Assembly (NCBI GenBank): GCA_024401455.1
Contig: JAKSLA010000022.1
Span: forward strand, 1-47,620
From: Paludibacteraceae bacterium
Lineage (GTDB): Bacteria; Bacteroidota; Bacteroidia; Bacteroidales; Paludibacteraceae
Direction of reading: 5' to 3'
Length of the DNA stretch: 47,620 nucleotides
Positions 1 to 9,261 of this stretch are shown here, piece after piece; the first letter of the stretch is position 1, and each line of letters begins with the position of its first letter. Both the position numbers and the translations under genes were made by a program. The notes under the pieces were generated by a model that saw only the letters and a list, made by a program, of their open reading frames with translations, had not been told where the DNA came from and did not search any database.

Positions 1-160
1 CCGTCAACATGAGGTGAGAACAACGCTCTGCACCAGCGACCGCAGGATTGACCAAGTAGTAATTGAAGTGATACTGATCATAGACAATTTCGTCTTGCGC
101 CTTCATAAACGAAGAGGCACATACCAGTGCACATAACGTAAACAGAATTTTAATTCTCAT
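1..160 (-). CDS. PorP/SprF family type IX secretion outer-membrane protein (N-terminal part only)
   Basis: The reading frame starts at the ATG at 160 and runs off the left edge after 53 residues. The visible part is a signal peptide (MRIKILFTLCALVCASSFMK, cleavage near KAQ/DE) followed by a mature start with the family pattern: YDQYHFNYYLVNPAVAGAE. This matches the usual opening of PorP/SprF proteins (QYMFN..ainPAyAG), beta-barrel partners of the T9SS that assist export of particular large adhesin-like substrates. It lies directly downstream of a giant CHU_C protein in the same direction, the typical substrate/partner arrangement. A terminator-like hairpin lies in the 91-nt gap, so its expression may depend on read-through. 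Only the N-terminus can be judged, so a more distant PorP-like protein cannot be excluded. Confidence 0.82.
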   Translation of the reverse strand, partial: MRIKILFTLCALVCASSFMKAQDEIVYDQYHFNYYLVNPAVAGAERCSHLMLT

Positions 161-201
161 GCAGAAACTTGTAATTTAGTTATAATTCAAATCCATCACA
201 A

Positions 202-241
202 ATAAAAGATGAGGTAAAGGTTCGTTTACCTCTACCTCATC
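202..241 (-). terminator. Hairpin terminator behind the giant CHU_C gene
   Basis: GATGAGGTA at 208-216 pairs with TACCTCATC at 233-241, with extra pairing possible inside the loop. Read on the minus strand the stem is followed by TTTTATTTG. It sits ten nucleotides behind the stop of the 252-7991 gene and in front of the PorP/SprF gene, so it could cap the first transcript or reduce expression of the second gene. Confidence 0.6.
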
Positions 242-251
242 CTACTCTATT

Positions 252-3200
252 TTATCTTCTCATCAATGTAAAGTGACCAACGTATGTCTTATCAATCTCC
301 TCGATTTCAATTTCATACCAATAGTCGGTCGTTGGCATTGCCTTTCCGTTATAGAAGCCATCCCAACCATCATCAGCACCTCTATATTCAATCAATTTCT
401 TACCGTATCGGTCGAAGATACGAACCTTTGCGTCTGGGTAAACCTCGCGCAAGTTAGTCACCTGCCATGTGTCGTTCACCAAGTCACCGTCAGGAGTCAA
501 CACATTCTTAGGGAATATGGACGGAGCCTCAAGAGTAAACACAAAGTTGTTCGTACAACCGACCGCGTCGATTACATACACAATGTGAGAAGTGAATGTC
601 AAATCCTCTGCCACATCTCCAGGGAACACATTGGCCTCGCTTTCGAGGGCGAACTGGAATGGTGCTGTACCCTTCATAGGATCAAGCAAGATTTTACGCT
701 CGCGCAATCCTATTGAATCTACGCCTACAATCTCAGGAATCGTAGTCACCTTAACATCAAACATCGTATCCTTTGCACATGTACCTCTTGTCATTGACAA
801 GAAGAATGTACGAGAAGAATCCAATCTGGCAGTGAGTGTTGCCCCCATTTCGTAGTATGTAGAATCATCAGAAGCGGTCCAAATATATTCAGAAGCATCA
901 AATGAAGAAGCGTCAAGAGTAGTAGTCGCGCCTTGACAAATTGGAGTCTCACCAACAACCTCACCCGCAATCGGCTCATCAACGAGCAACTCAACCTGCA
1001 TTGGCAAGTTTTGGCAACCTGCATAAGAAGCAGTGAAACCATATGTGTATGTAGCACGATGATTCTCTGCCGTAGAATTGAATGCAGCAACTACCTTTAT
1101 GCTCTCAGCCTTCAACTCGCTTTGAATCGTAGGATCTTCGTCCCATGTAATAGTTGTACCCACCGGAGAAACTTTTGGCAAGGCGATTGTCACCTCTGTG
1201 CCCTCACAAACCGTTTGTACTGCAGGAAGTTCAATCTCAATTGGTTGAAGGACTACGATTGCTTCAGAAGACTCAAGATGCTGACCATTATAGTCGAAAG
1301 AAACCAAATAACTTGCATCCTTCTTTGGAGACAATGCCGCTACCAATAGGGATTCCCTCTGTTCGAAAAGATGAGTAATCTCCGTAGTAAGGCCATCCTG
1401 CACCTCAACTACTTTCAAGACGCCCGCAGGATTTCTACGGAATGGACCCGTACCCGTTGTATCAATCACGAATTCACGAGATTCACTGTAGCATAACGTA
1501 TCATCAAAAGATGTGGTAAGTTCCAATTTTGCATCGACCCAAAGTTGGACACTTGTTGTTGCATCACAATATTTATCATCATGCAAAACAATGTCGTAGT
1601 TGTGGTCAGCCTCAACAGCGGCATAAGTGAACTTCGCACCGGTGTTCACCTCAGAGCCAGATTCCGTCCAACTAATAGAAGAGACACTGGCATCCGTCGG
1701 ATAAACAATATCAACATTCATCTCAACACTTTCACCTCTTGTCACGATATAAGGCTCAGCTACATCCTGAACCTTGATGTAAGGCTTAACCAACAATTTC
1801 AATGGTTCATTTTCGTTAGAGACCTTACAACCATGCGTGTTAGAGACTGTATAGATGTACTCACCACTGTCGGATGGCTTAGCCGGAGCAAACGACAACA
1901 ATTCAGAAGATGTTGGCGAATATGCTTGACCATCCTTTGTCCATGTTATGGTAGGCACTTCTGAACTTTGGTATGTCAACGAGATGGTCGTTTGATCATC
2001 CTCACAAATCTCACTATTAGCAAGAATCGCAGAGGCCGAAACTGGCATTGGAATTACGTTGACATCAACCGAAGTAGAACACTTGTTCGTATAGGTAACT
2101 CGATATGTTGTAGGACCAGTGACTGGAGAAACAACAGCACTCTTACCATTATCTGAGAGAGAACCACTTCCGCTAACGACAGACCACTTAAAGTCTGATT
2201 CCGTTGCATCAAGAGAAGCAGTCAAAGTGACATCCGTTCCACAAGAATAGATATCAACGGCATTACCCGTGGTAGCGAATGCCGTCGCATCCAATTGAGA
2301 GTTGATGGTTTCGCTTGCGACAATGGAACCATTAACAGGGCCATCACCCAAAGTAACCGTATGGGAAGCAGACAATTGACAAGCTCCAGCATATACCGTT
2401 ACAGAGAATGAATAAGTATCGTCAGCCACACCAGGAAGATCCTTTGAAGCGACTTGCTTTCTATCCGTAACTGTCAACATGTTCTTGTCATTAAACCATG
2501 CATAAGTAGGAGCAGCCACATTTGAAGTGAATACTGCCTCCAACGATTCCAAAGCGGTGTTCGGACAAGTTGTCAAGTTCGCGTCGATGGTCAAATCTTG
2601 TAGTGTATCGATTTGAACGGTGATTGAAGCAGGAAGAGTGCTACGACATTCAAGGCCAGGAGCCACCACATAAGTGGATGGAGTGACAGGCAATGAATAG
2701 TATGCCTCAACAGAATATTTACCCGAGTTGTTGGCAATAGAAGAAGTCGTAGGAACACCCCCTTCGAAAGAATATTCGAAAGTCAATGGTTCAGCCACAT
2801 TGGCAACACTTCTTGAATTGGCAAGATCGACCGATGTTTCACAAACTCTATCTGGATCTGTAGCCACAACCACTGGCTTTGGATAAACCGTGATAACTAC
2901 TGGCAAAGCGGCACTGACAGCATCCGTAGCCTTATCCCTTTGCGCTACATAGTAAGTTATCTTCGTCACGCCATTGCTTGCATCAAGAGCAGCCGCCGCT
3001 CCATTCATGGAATAAACAGCCCCCTTGAAATCTGGTGTTGTTGTAGTGCCTGCAGGTTGGGTTGCATACCAATACAATTCATAATCGTCAGAAGAAATAC
3101 CTGGTTGAGGATTGATGTCTGCCTTCAAATCTTCCATTGTTTGTCCCTCACAATAGTGATAAGCATAGGTTGTAGGAGGCAAAGCATCACTAATACGAAC

Positions 3201-6200
3201 GTTGATTGTCTGAGGCTCACTCTCACAACCGTTAAGCACTTGACTTACGCAATAAGTTAGGATTTGGTCATAGCCCCCCCATACCGAAGGATCGATAATT
3301 GGCGTTGGCGTTCCCGAAATCTTAGTCGAGCAATCGCTCATATACCATTGAAGAGTAGCACCCGTTTCCTGACCAGAAACAGCCGTAGGATCTTGTGCCA
3401 AAACATTATTAGCAAAAGTAGCACCCACAGCAGCAGCCTTCAAGTAAAGCACTTCTTTGGTTTCCAATTGAGGGACGAAAGTCACCTTCACGCTCGTCTC
3501 TATCGGAGCGCCCTGGCAAGTCTTACCTGTAGATGGAATAGTATAGGTCTGATATACCTGATACTCATAAGTAGTCGTTGCCGAAGCATTCAAAGAAGGA
3601 GCAGGTGTGGTCACCGTCTCAAATACACCAGAAGCGTTCTTCATAGACCATACGAAATCCGAAGCCTCCATATAAGAAGCCGCGTCCCTTACAAGGTCAA
3701 CCTCCAAGGCCGTTCCACTTCCGGCAGCCGCACAATACTCATAAACATTAGAAGTCTTGAATGTAGGTTTATCAACGCCATACACAATCACATCCAAATC
3801 TACCTTTGAACTCTCCGCGCCATCCGTTGAAATCTGAGAAACTTGATAAGTGAACTTACCAGCAGCAGAGACATTCGGAACAGGAGCATCTTCGCCCAAG
3901 TTTGAGCCATCCAAACCGTACCAATTCAACTTGAACTTTCCAGATGAATTCGGATCGTTGACTGTAGCCGTCAATGCAACAACATCCTCAGCACCCACAC
4001 AATAATAGACAGGGCTGGTAGTAGGCGCAGGAGTCAGGAATACGGTAACTTCGACCGCAATCTTCTCACTTTCGCAACCATCTTCGTTCGTTGCAGAGAC
4101 ATAGTAGATATACGTCTGATCTTCAGTAATAGAAGCATCTGGATATGCAGGCGTTGGGCATGCTCCCAACTTAGTAGTCTTATCCGTAGCATACCAATTC
4201 AATGTATAACCATCCTCTGCCGTTACCGCAGAAGGGTTTTGAGTCAACAAATCCTTGAATACACCATTAACGGCGTCTGACTTCAAATAAGTCACCTTTT
4301 CTGTTGTTGGGTCAACGGCCGTCGCCTTCACATAAAGATTCAAAGGCGCAGATGTATTATCACAATAATTATCAGCAGATGCTGTAGCGATGATTGCTCC
4401 TATCTCACCTTTGTAAGTAGGATTCTCGAAAGTTGTTACACTCACGGCAATACCACCCAATGTGTAAGCCAAACTTGCAGTGGAAGGATTGACAGACTTA
4501 ACAGAGACCTCTGTGATACCACAGGCCATTGTCGTATCCAATTCCACCTTCGTAGAATCCTTTACAACAAAAGCATAAGGGAGGAAGTCGCTCACGCAAT
4601 TAGCAGGAGCGGCGCTCGTCAATGTATAATAGTAATCGTAATTTCCAGCTGCAAGAGTTGACAATACTGTATTGGCAGCAGTTGTCTTGTCGCTTTCATA
4701 CCAAGTGACCTTGTAGGAGTTTGTTGGAGAAGTTGTAGCCAAAGCCACGGTTGCATCCCCCTTACAGAATGGAGTCAAAGCCTCCAAGGTCTCTTCCGGA
4801 ACGGCATTGACCGTTACAGAGAAACTCTTCACATCGCTTTCGCAAGTAGTCTTGGTATTGGTTATTGAATAATAATAAGTATAAGGGTCGGCAGCAGCCA
4901 CCAATGTCTTCAAATCAGGTTCTGACGCTGGTGCGCTCTTTACATCATCGGCATACCAATTAATAATAACACCATCGGCCAAAGTTGGCGCAATAACCGG
5001 TTTGTCCGTTTCATTTTCACAGAAGACGAAATCATCAATTGTTGGAGCCACCGGCTTTTCCTGATAGAGAACAACGATTGAATCGAACACGTAACAAGCC
5101 GAAGCCTCTGGCTTTTCATTGTCACGAATCTTCACATAATACTTTTCTGTCATACCAGCCTTTGCCTCGACCCATCCAATTTTTGTTTTCAAGACGGATG
5201 TCTCTGAGGATTTAGTGGCTTGAAGGGCCGTTGCATCTGCACCTATCACATTGAGGAACCAAAGTTCATCAAACGATGCAGAAGGCTCGCTTGCCTTTTT
5301 GATATCAGTAACACTCAATTCAACTGGATCACTCTCTTCACAAAGTTTGATGGTATCTTTCTCGCTTGCATGAGCCACGCCATCAACTTTTATCTTGATA
5401 ATTCCGTCTGGTTGGTTACAAGGAGGGCAACCATATCGAGCCGAAAGCATGATACGGCCACAATCATAGTCTGTCAACTTTCCGAATGTTACATTATAAT
5501 AGCAAGTCTTGTTAGAACCATTACTAGAACTTGTATATGAGTTTGCCGTTGCTCCCATTTCGTAAATTCCGAACTTCTCCGTATCTAAGACTGGCGTAGC
5601 AAACTCAGAAGAATTCTGTTTTACGGTTACGCTCTCATCATATAGAGTACAGTTTCCGTTAAATGCCATACCCAAAATGTAACGGACGCCTCGCGCCGTA
5701 CTTCCTGGCACTCTCACATTACATTTTACTGTACACTTATTCGGGCCCGCATCATCAATCGTGAATGATTGTAGTTCTCCCTCCCAGTATTTTGCACCTA
5801 CTACATACAGATCGTTCTCATTCTTCTCTGCCATATAAATCACAGGCTTTGCCGTAATAGTGGAAGTACCCGAGTAACTCTTGGCATAGATATCGAAAGA
5901 GACGAGGTCTGCCGAAGCACGCATATCAAGAAGCATACCGTAAGATTGGAATGAGCCTCCAGTAGCAGCCGCTCCCGGCGCACCCTTACGAAGCAATGTC
6001 TCAAATCGAGAAATGTCCTCCAACCATACATTATAAATGGTATCGTTGCTTGGTTCGTTCTTATTGTCACTCACCGTCTTTATTTGGTCACCAGAAACAC
6101 AGAACTCAATTTCTCCTCCGGCACCAGTTGTATTGAATACAAGGCTACTGCCATCGGTTCCTTTAAGCGTATCTTTTTCACCATCCACAGAAGAGAAGGC

Positions 6201-7991
6201 AGCAAATGTCACTTTGTCCGTTGACTTATAGAACTTATCGTTCACCACGGCCTTGAAACAAACCACATCAGAGGCAGAAGGATTCAAAGGATCTGCCACA
6301 CACTGCATATCCTTAATCACTGTATCGATAGGCATATCCATATCTTCTACAGTAATTTCCGCCTCTGCCGGTTTACATTTGTCACAAGGAATATTGGCTC
6401 CAATATACTCTATCTTTACCGCATAGGTTCCAGGATCTGTAATCTTAATTGACTGAACATTGTACTTGTCCGCCTTTCTGTCGGCAAACGGGCTGTCCTT
6501 TGTAGAACTATTAAGAACAACTCCATTGTAATACCATTCGATGAAATATCTTTCTTCCTTACCCTTAGGAACGACAAAACCGCAATCCAATTCTATCTCC
6601 TCACCAGGACATTTCTTTTGGTTTATCATAAAGACCTCAGGACAGTTATCTTGAATTTCACATGGGATGGTCTTCAATTCGACAAGACAGTTATATACTT
6701 CCACCGTTGTTCCAACTCCACACTGACCAAGGTCGTTCAATCCCCATACATAATATTTGTCCTCGTCATTCATCATGAAGTCAAAGTTATCTCCACGAGA
6801 AATGCTTACCGCATTTTTTACCACCTCGCCAGGCTTTCCTGAGGCATCACAGTAGCGAGCGAGCACAGGCTTTACTCCTTGACCACCACTTGCATAAGTT
6901 TTGGCTGTTGCCGCATCAACAGGCGCCACACCTCCATTTTTCTCATTACAACCCCAATAGACGAGATAACCTTCTTTTGTAACAGCCGCGCCATGTCCAC
7001 GACCTCCGATTACCTCTTTAACATCGGTCAAATATTCCTCTTTTGAAATCGTCTTATATTCACCAGAAGAGACCTTACGTGCTGTAGGGTGGTTTGCTCC
7101 AGTTTGAGCAACGCCGGTTGATCCTCCCCAACCACCGTTACCCCAAGACCACACATAACCATCTCCAGTAACCGCAAACCCACATACGTCACCGGCAGCA
7201 GACATACGGATATCAGTCAATGGTTCGCCATCCTCTTCTTTCAAAACGGGGGTCGCTACTGTTACTGCTTCAGTTGTGCTACCATTCCAAGGTCCAATTC
7301 CGTAAAGCCTACCGTCCGCCGTACGAATCAGACAGTTGTCGTCACCTCCTGAAATATGAGTTACGTTAGTGATATCTACCAATGTATTTCCTTGCTTGAC
7401 TTTTATATAAACAGGAGATGACTTGTTGGTCGAACCATTCCATGTTCCACCACCCCATCCGACTACTCTTCCGTCATCCATGATGGCGAAACCAGAGTTG
7501 GTTGACGCAGCAATATATGTAACGCCTCCTAAATAATCTCCGCCTGGAGTTCCGTCCTCACTATAACCCAATGTCTCTCCCTTTACTACCGGTTTAGGGA
7601 ATTCCACAGGCAAACCGGAAGTTCCTTGTCCACAACCACCATTGCTGTTTTCTCCCCAAGCATAGACTATCGTATTACATGCGAGTGCAAGGTTGAAGGC
7701 TCCCGAACCAGCAGTCACCTGACTAAAGGTAAGGTTACCCGACTTGACACGGCTTGGCTCTGTCACAAACTCCTTTCGCGCATTACCGCCCGTTTGTGGA
7801 TCGTCGGGATCTATACCCAAGACATAACCCTCCGGGTTTTTCACCTTATTGTTACCCCAAGTATATAGGTAACCCTGGGCACAAATAATCAAACCATGGT
7901 CGTTTCCGCCCGTGATTGTTTTACTTTGTGAATATGCTTCCGTCACCGAGCCCAGCAACAAGAGCAATGGAATGTAAAAAAATTTCTTCAT
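252..7991 (-). CDS. Giant secreted protein: RCC1-like propeller, Ig-like repeats, gliding-motility-type (CHU_C) T9SS C-terminal domain
   Basis: A 2579-residue protein. I start it at the ATG at 7991, which gives a clear signal peptide (MKKFFYIPLLLLLGSVTEAYSQ); the frame stays open upstream but the extra 39 residues lack signal character. Residues about 25-430 hold seven repeats around a WG core (YLYTWGNN, VYAWGENSNGGCGQG, VVGWGGG, LYGIGPWNG, YVWSWGNGG, LVYWGCNEKNGG, YYVWGLNDLGQCGVG), the layout of a seven-bladed RCC1 propeller. The next 2000 residues are tandem Ig-like/PKD-like modules of roughly 85-100 residues, many opening with a Cys-Glu/Gly motif such as YYCVGAEDVVAL or HYCEGQTMEDL. The last 90 residues (FPKNVLTPDGDLVNDTWQV ... 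RIFDRYGKKL ... WDGFYNGK) form the CHU_C domain that directs T9SS export. Likely a surface adhesin or cell-surface structural protein; its ligand is unknown. Confidence 0.9.
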   Translation of the reverse strand: MKKFFYIPLLLLLGSVTEAYSQSKTITGGNDHGLIICAQGYLYTWGNNKVKNPEGYVLGIDPDDPQTGGNARKEFVTEPSRVKSGNLTFSQVTAGSGAFNLALACNTIVYAWGENSNGGCGQGTSGLPVEFPKPVVKGETLGYSEDGTPGGDYLGGVTYIAASTNSGFAIMDDGRVVGWGGGTWNGSTNKSSPVYIKVKQGNTLVDITNVTHISGGDDNCLIRTADGRLYGIGPWNGSTTEAVTVATPVLKEEDGEPLTDIRMSAAGDVCGFAVTGDGYVWSWGNGGWGGSTGVAQTGANHPTARKVSSGEYKTISKEEYLTDVKEVIGGRGHGAAVTKEGYLVYWGCNEKNGGVAPVDAATAKTYASGGQGVKPVLARYCDASGKPGEVVKNAVSISRGDNFDFMMNDEDKYYVWGLNDLGQCGVGTTVEVYNCLVELKTIPCEIQDNCPEVFMINQKKCPGEEIELDCGFVVPKGKEERYFIEWYYNGVVLNSSTKDSPFADRKADKYNVQSIKITDPGTYAVKIEYIGANIPCDKCKPAEAEITVEDMDMPIDTVIKDMQCVADPLNPSASDVVCFKAVVNDKFYKSTDKVTFAAFSSVDGEKDTLKGTDGSSLVFNTTGAGGEIEFCVSGDQIKTVSDNKNEPSNDTIYNVWLEDISRFETLLRKGAPGAAATGGSFQSYGMLLDMRASADLVSFDIYAKSYSGTSTITAKPVIYMAEKNENDLYVVGAKYWEGELQSFTIDDAGPNKCTVKCNVRVPGSTARGVRYILGMAFNGNCTLYDESVTVKQNSSEFATPVLDTEKFGIYEMGATANSYTSSSNGSNKTCYYNVTFGKLTDYDCGRIMLSARYGCPPCNQPDGIIKIKVDGVAHASEKDTIKLCEESDPVELSVTDIKKASEPSASFDELWFLNVIGADATALQATKSSETSVLKTKIGWVEAKAGMTEKYYVKIRDNEKPEASACYVFDSIVVLYQEKPVAPTIDDFVFCENETDKPVIAPTLADGVIINWYADDVKSAPASEPDLKTLVAAADPYTYYYSITNTKTTCESDVKSFSVTVNAVPEETLEALTPFCKGDATVALATTSPTNSYKVTWYESDKTTAANTVLSTLAAGNYDYYYTLTSAAPANCVSDFLPYAFVVKDSTKVELDTTMACGITEVSVKSVNPSTASLAYTLGGIAVSVTTFENPTYKGEIGAIIATASADNYCDNTSAPLNLYVKATAVDPTTEKVTYLKSDAVNGVFKDLLTQNPSAVTAEDGYTLNWYATDKTTKLGACPTPAYPDASITEDQTYIYYVSATNEDGCESEKIAVEVTVFLTPAPTTSPVYYCVGAEDVVALTATVNDPNSSGKFKLNWYGLDGSNLGEDAPVPNVSAAGKFTYQVSQISTDGAESSKVDLDVIVYGVDKPTFKTSNVYEYCAAAGSGTALEVDLVRDAASYMEASDFVWSMKNASGVFETVTTPAPSLNASATTTYEYQVYQTYTIPSTGKTCQGAPIETSVKVTFVPQLETKEVLYLKAAAVGATFANNVLAQDPTAVSGQETGATLQWYMSDCSTKISGTPTPIIDPSVWGGYDQILTYCVSQVLNGCESEPQTINVRISDALPPTTYAYHYCEGQTMEDLKADINPQPGISSDDYELYWYATQPAGTTTTPDFKGAVYSMNGAAAALDASNGVTKITYYVAQRDKATDAVSAALPVVITVYPKPVVVATDPDRVCETSVDLANSRSVANVAEPLTFEYSFEGGVPTTSSIANNSGKYSVEAYYSLPVTPSTYVVAPGLECRSTLPASITVQIDTLQDLTIDANLTTCPNTALESLEAVFTSNVAAPTYAWFNDKNMLTVTDRKQVASKDLPGVADDTYSFSVTVYAGACQLSASHTVTLGDGPVNGSIVASETINSQLDATAFATTGNAVDIYSCGTDVTLTASLDATESDFKWSVVSGSGSLSDNGKSAVVSPVTGPTTYRVTYTNKCSTSVDVNVIPMPVSASAILANSEICEDDQTTISLTYQSSEVPTITWTKDGQAYSPTSSELLSFAPAKPSDSGEYIYTVSNTHGCKVSNENEPLKLLVKPYIKVQDVAEPYIVTRGESVEMNVDIVYPTDASVSSISWTESGSEVNTGAKFTYAAVEADHNYDIVLHDDKYCDATTSVQLWVDAKLELTTSFDDTLCYSESREFVIDTTGTGPFRRNPAGVLKVVEVQDGLTTEITHLFEQRESLLVAALSPKKDASYLVSFDYNGQHLESSEAIVVLQPIEIELPAVQTVCEGTEVTIALPKVSPVGTTITWDEDPTIQSELKAESIKVVAAFNSTAENHRATYTYGFTASYAGCQNLPMQVELLVDEPIAGEVVGETPICQGATTTLDASSFDASEYIWTASDDSTYYEMGATLTARLDSSRTFFLSMTRGTCAKDTMFDVKVTTIPEIVGVDSIGLRERKILLDPMKGTAPFQFALESEANVFPGDVAEDLTFTSHIVYVIDAVGCTNNFVFTLEAPSIFPKNVLTPDGDLVNDTWQVTNLREVYPDAKVRIFDRYGKKLIEYRGADDGWDGFYNGKAMPTTDYWYEIEIEEIDKTYVGHFTLMRR

Positions 7992-8078
7992 GACATTAAA
8001 TTCATTGTATGATACCCCTATCATATAAAAAATACAATTAGATACCCTATCTATTTGTATGGACTTGTAGTCGAAATA

Positions 8079-8108
8079 CAAAAATACAAATCCATTTTTT
8101 ATAAACAA
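8079..8108 (-). promoter_or_regulatory. Bacteroidota-type promoter for the giant CHU_C gene
   Basis: On the minus strand TTG (8106-8108) and TATTTTTG (8079-8086, fits TAnnTTTG) are separated by 19 nt. The start would fall near 8072, giving a leader of about 80 nt before the ATG at 7991. No operator is obvious. Confidence 0.6.
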
Positions 8109-8177
8109 TGCCCAAAACTAGTTTTTTTAGTTAAACATAGATATACGAAAACCTAGAGTCAAGAAGCAAGTGCAATA

Positions 8178-8320
8178 TTAGTCAAAAAAACTGAAGAAAC
8201 GCTTTTTAGGCGATTCGAAGTCGAGTTTTTCTCTAGGTCTGTCATTGATTTTAGCGACTTTTTTTCTTGTAATCCCAGATAAATCCCATATCTTTGCTCT
8301 CGGGTAAGATGATTGTACAT
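8178..8320 (-). pseudogene. IS30 transposase remnant: N-terminus fused out of frame to C-terminus
   Basis: From the ATG at 8320 the frame reads MYNHLTREQRYGIYLGLQEK, closely resembling the helix-turn-helix start of IS30 transposases (HLT.EQRY.IY.L). Right after it, in the +1 frame, KINDRPREKLDFESPKKRFF runs to a TAA at 8178-8180; this is the usual IS30 C-terminus (NNRPRK.L.FKTPNEVF). The central part with the DDE catalytic residues, about 250-300 codons in a normal element, is gone. The junction lies near 8250-8262 beside a T7 tract. The product cannot be active. Confidence 0.75.
8267..8296 (+). promoter_or_regulatory. Candidate plus-strand promoter inside the repeat
   Basis: TTG at 8267-8269 and TATCTTTG at 8289-8296 are 19 nt apart, an exact fit to the Bacteroidota consensus, and drive rightward, antisense to the transposase start. 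The -7 box overlaps codons for Gln-Arg-Tyr of a conserved transposase motif, so part of the match may be coding chance. Confidence 0.5.
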
Positions 8321-8372
8321 ATGCAATACAAAATTATCAAACCTATTGGAGACTTCGGTCTCCATTTTTGTT
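8304..8372 (+). ncRNA. Candidate antisense small RNA of the IS30 remnant, copy 1
   Basis: Downstream of the plus-strand promoter about 45 nt lead into GGAGAC-TTCG-GTCTCC (8348-8363), a six-pair stem closed by the very stable C(UUCG)G tetraloop, followed by ATTTTTGTTTT. This is a textbook intrinsic terminator. The inferred RNA of about 70 nt covers the transposase start codon (8318-8320) and its upstream region on the opposite strand, so it could block transposase translation as RNA-OUT does for IS10. Expression is inference; the hairpin, U-run and repeat are directly visible. Confidence 0.45.
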
Positions 8373-8501
8373 TTACACTTGACCAAACAATTGGCAAAAC
8401 GGTGCTAAGGGTAAAAAACAACCAATAACAAAAAAGAAGAGGACTCAGAATGCAAATCCGGGTTTTCCGACTTACATTTTTAGCCCTTTCGAGAATAACA
8501 A

Positions 8502-8554
8502 AGCCGTTTCAGAGTTTCAATCTTCGATTAAAATCTCCGAAACGGCTCTTTTAT
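8502..8554 (-). terminator. Hairpin terminator behind the 8642-9181 gene
   Basis: AGCCGTTTC (8502-8510) pairs with GAAACGGCT (8539-8547), a perfect nine-pair stem with a long, partly paired loop. On the minus strand it is followed by TTGTTATT; on the plus strand by CTTTTAT, so it could also work in that direction. The surrounding 8393-8641 stretch holds no other feature I can support. Confidence 0.6.
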
Positions 8555-8641
8555 AGAATATTCAAATAACGACCTACACTTTGACTGTTAAAAATTCGGC
8601 AAATTTAGTTTTGATACCTTTTCGACACCGTGTAAAGTCTC

Positions 8642-9181
8642 TCACCGTTTCAACCGACACAAAAGAGAACGTAAGGCTAAAGCATCATCGCCAACACTGC
8701 GCATTATATCAGAAACGGCAAAAAAATCGAACGGCTCGTATTTCGTCAACTGCGTATAATAGACACGGCCACTTTTTGTGCCATAAAGTATCAATGTATA
8801 GCACGAATTACAATTGGAACGGAATCCGTACAACTCGGAAAAATTGCCGCTTTTAAATGTACGTTCCACTCGATCCTCCTCCTTTGAGTCAAAATTAAGT
8901 TCCAAACGCTGCAATGTCTCTTGTGTAGGCATATAGACATAAATCGTCTTTCGAGCGAGAGCCTTGACCACACCAGCAACAAAAAAAACAATGCCTGTAA
9001 AATAGATCATCCACTGTAGATAATCTTCCGCATACATCGTCTCACTCAAACGACCCAACATGGCAATCGCTATGCCTACCATCACCAACAGGAACGGGAA
9101 TGCTAAGGACTCCTTCCGCTCTGACACTTCTCCACTATATTTTTCTGCCAAACTATCGTCTATTTCTCTATAATCTTCCAT
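8642..9181 (-). CDS. Uncharacterised protein with two transmembrane segments
   Basis: A 179-residue protein with no family I recognise. The N-terminal 25 residues are charged and cytosolic in character. Two hydrophobic helices follow at about 27-43 (FPFLLVMVGIAIAML) and 57-74 (WMIYFTGIVFFVAGVV), separated by a short loop. The remaining 100 residues form a soluble domain with mixed strands (TIYVYMPTQETLQRLELNF, CYTLILYGTKSGRVYYTQL) that looks like the PH-like or YcxB-type C-terminal domain of small membrane proteins, but that is a guess from layout only. It stands alone: a terminator lies downstream and another (for the ruvB operon) upstream, so it probably has its own promoter in 9182-9260. 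Confidence 0.75.
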   Translation of the reverse strand: MEDYREIDDSLAEKYSGEVSERKESLAFPFLLVMVGIAIAMLGRLSETMYAEDYLQWMIYFTGIVFFVAGVVKALARKTIYVYMPTQETLQRLELNFDSKEEDRVERTFKSGNFSELYGFRSNCNSCYTLILYGTKSGRVYYTQLTKYEPFDFFAVSDIMRSVGDDALALRSLLCRLKR

Positions 9182-9261
9182 AATAATCTGATTTAAAATA
9201 ATTTAATAGGTTTATATAAATATTCGCACCCAATAATCGAAAGGGGAAATGAGGGTGTAAA

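Larger units (their letters stand above)
8257..8374. repeat. 118-bp direct repeat, copy 1
   Basis: Bases 8257-8374 match 14442-14559 in the same orientation with one mismatch (T at 8267, A at 14452). Sequence identity stops sharply at both edges. The repeat spans the transposase start codon region plus an UUCG hairpin, and nothing else of the two elements is conserved this well. Confidence 0.95.
8159..8392 (-). mobile_element. Internally deleted IS30-family element, copy 1
   Basis: The stretch keeps both ends of an IS30-type transposase with the middle missing (see the pseudogene entry). The left edge reads TCAAGAAGCAA at 8159-8169, and the same 11 bases occur in inverted orientation at the right edge of copy 2 (14567-14577), as expected for a terminal inverted repeat. 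The core CAAGTG (8167-8172) recurs inverted near the right end (CACTTG, 8376-8381). Exact ends and target duplication could not be fixed by eye. With about 230 bp it is MITE-sized, although it may simply be a decayed insertion. Confidence 0.65.
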
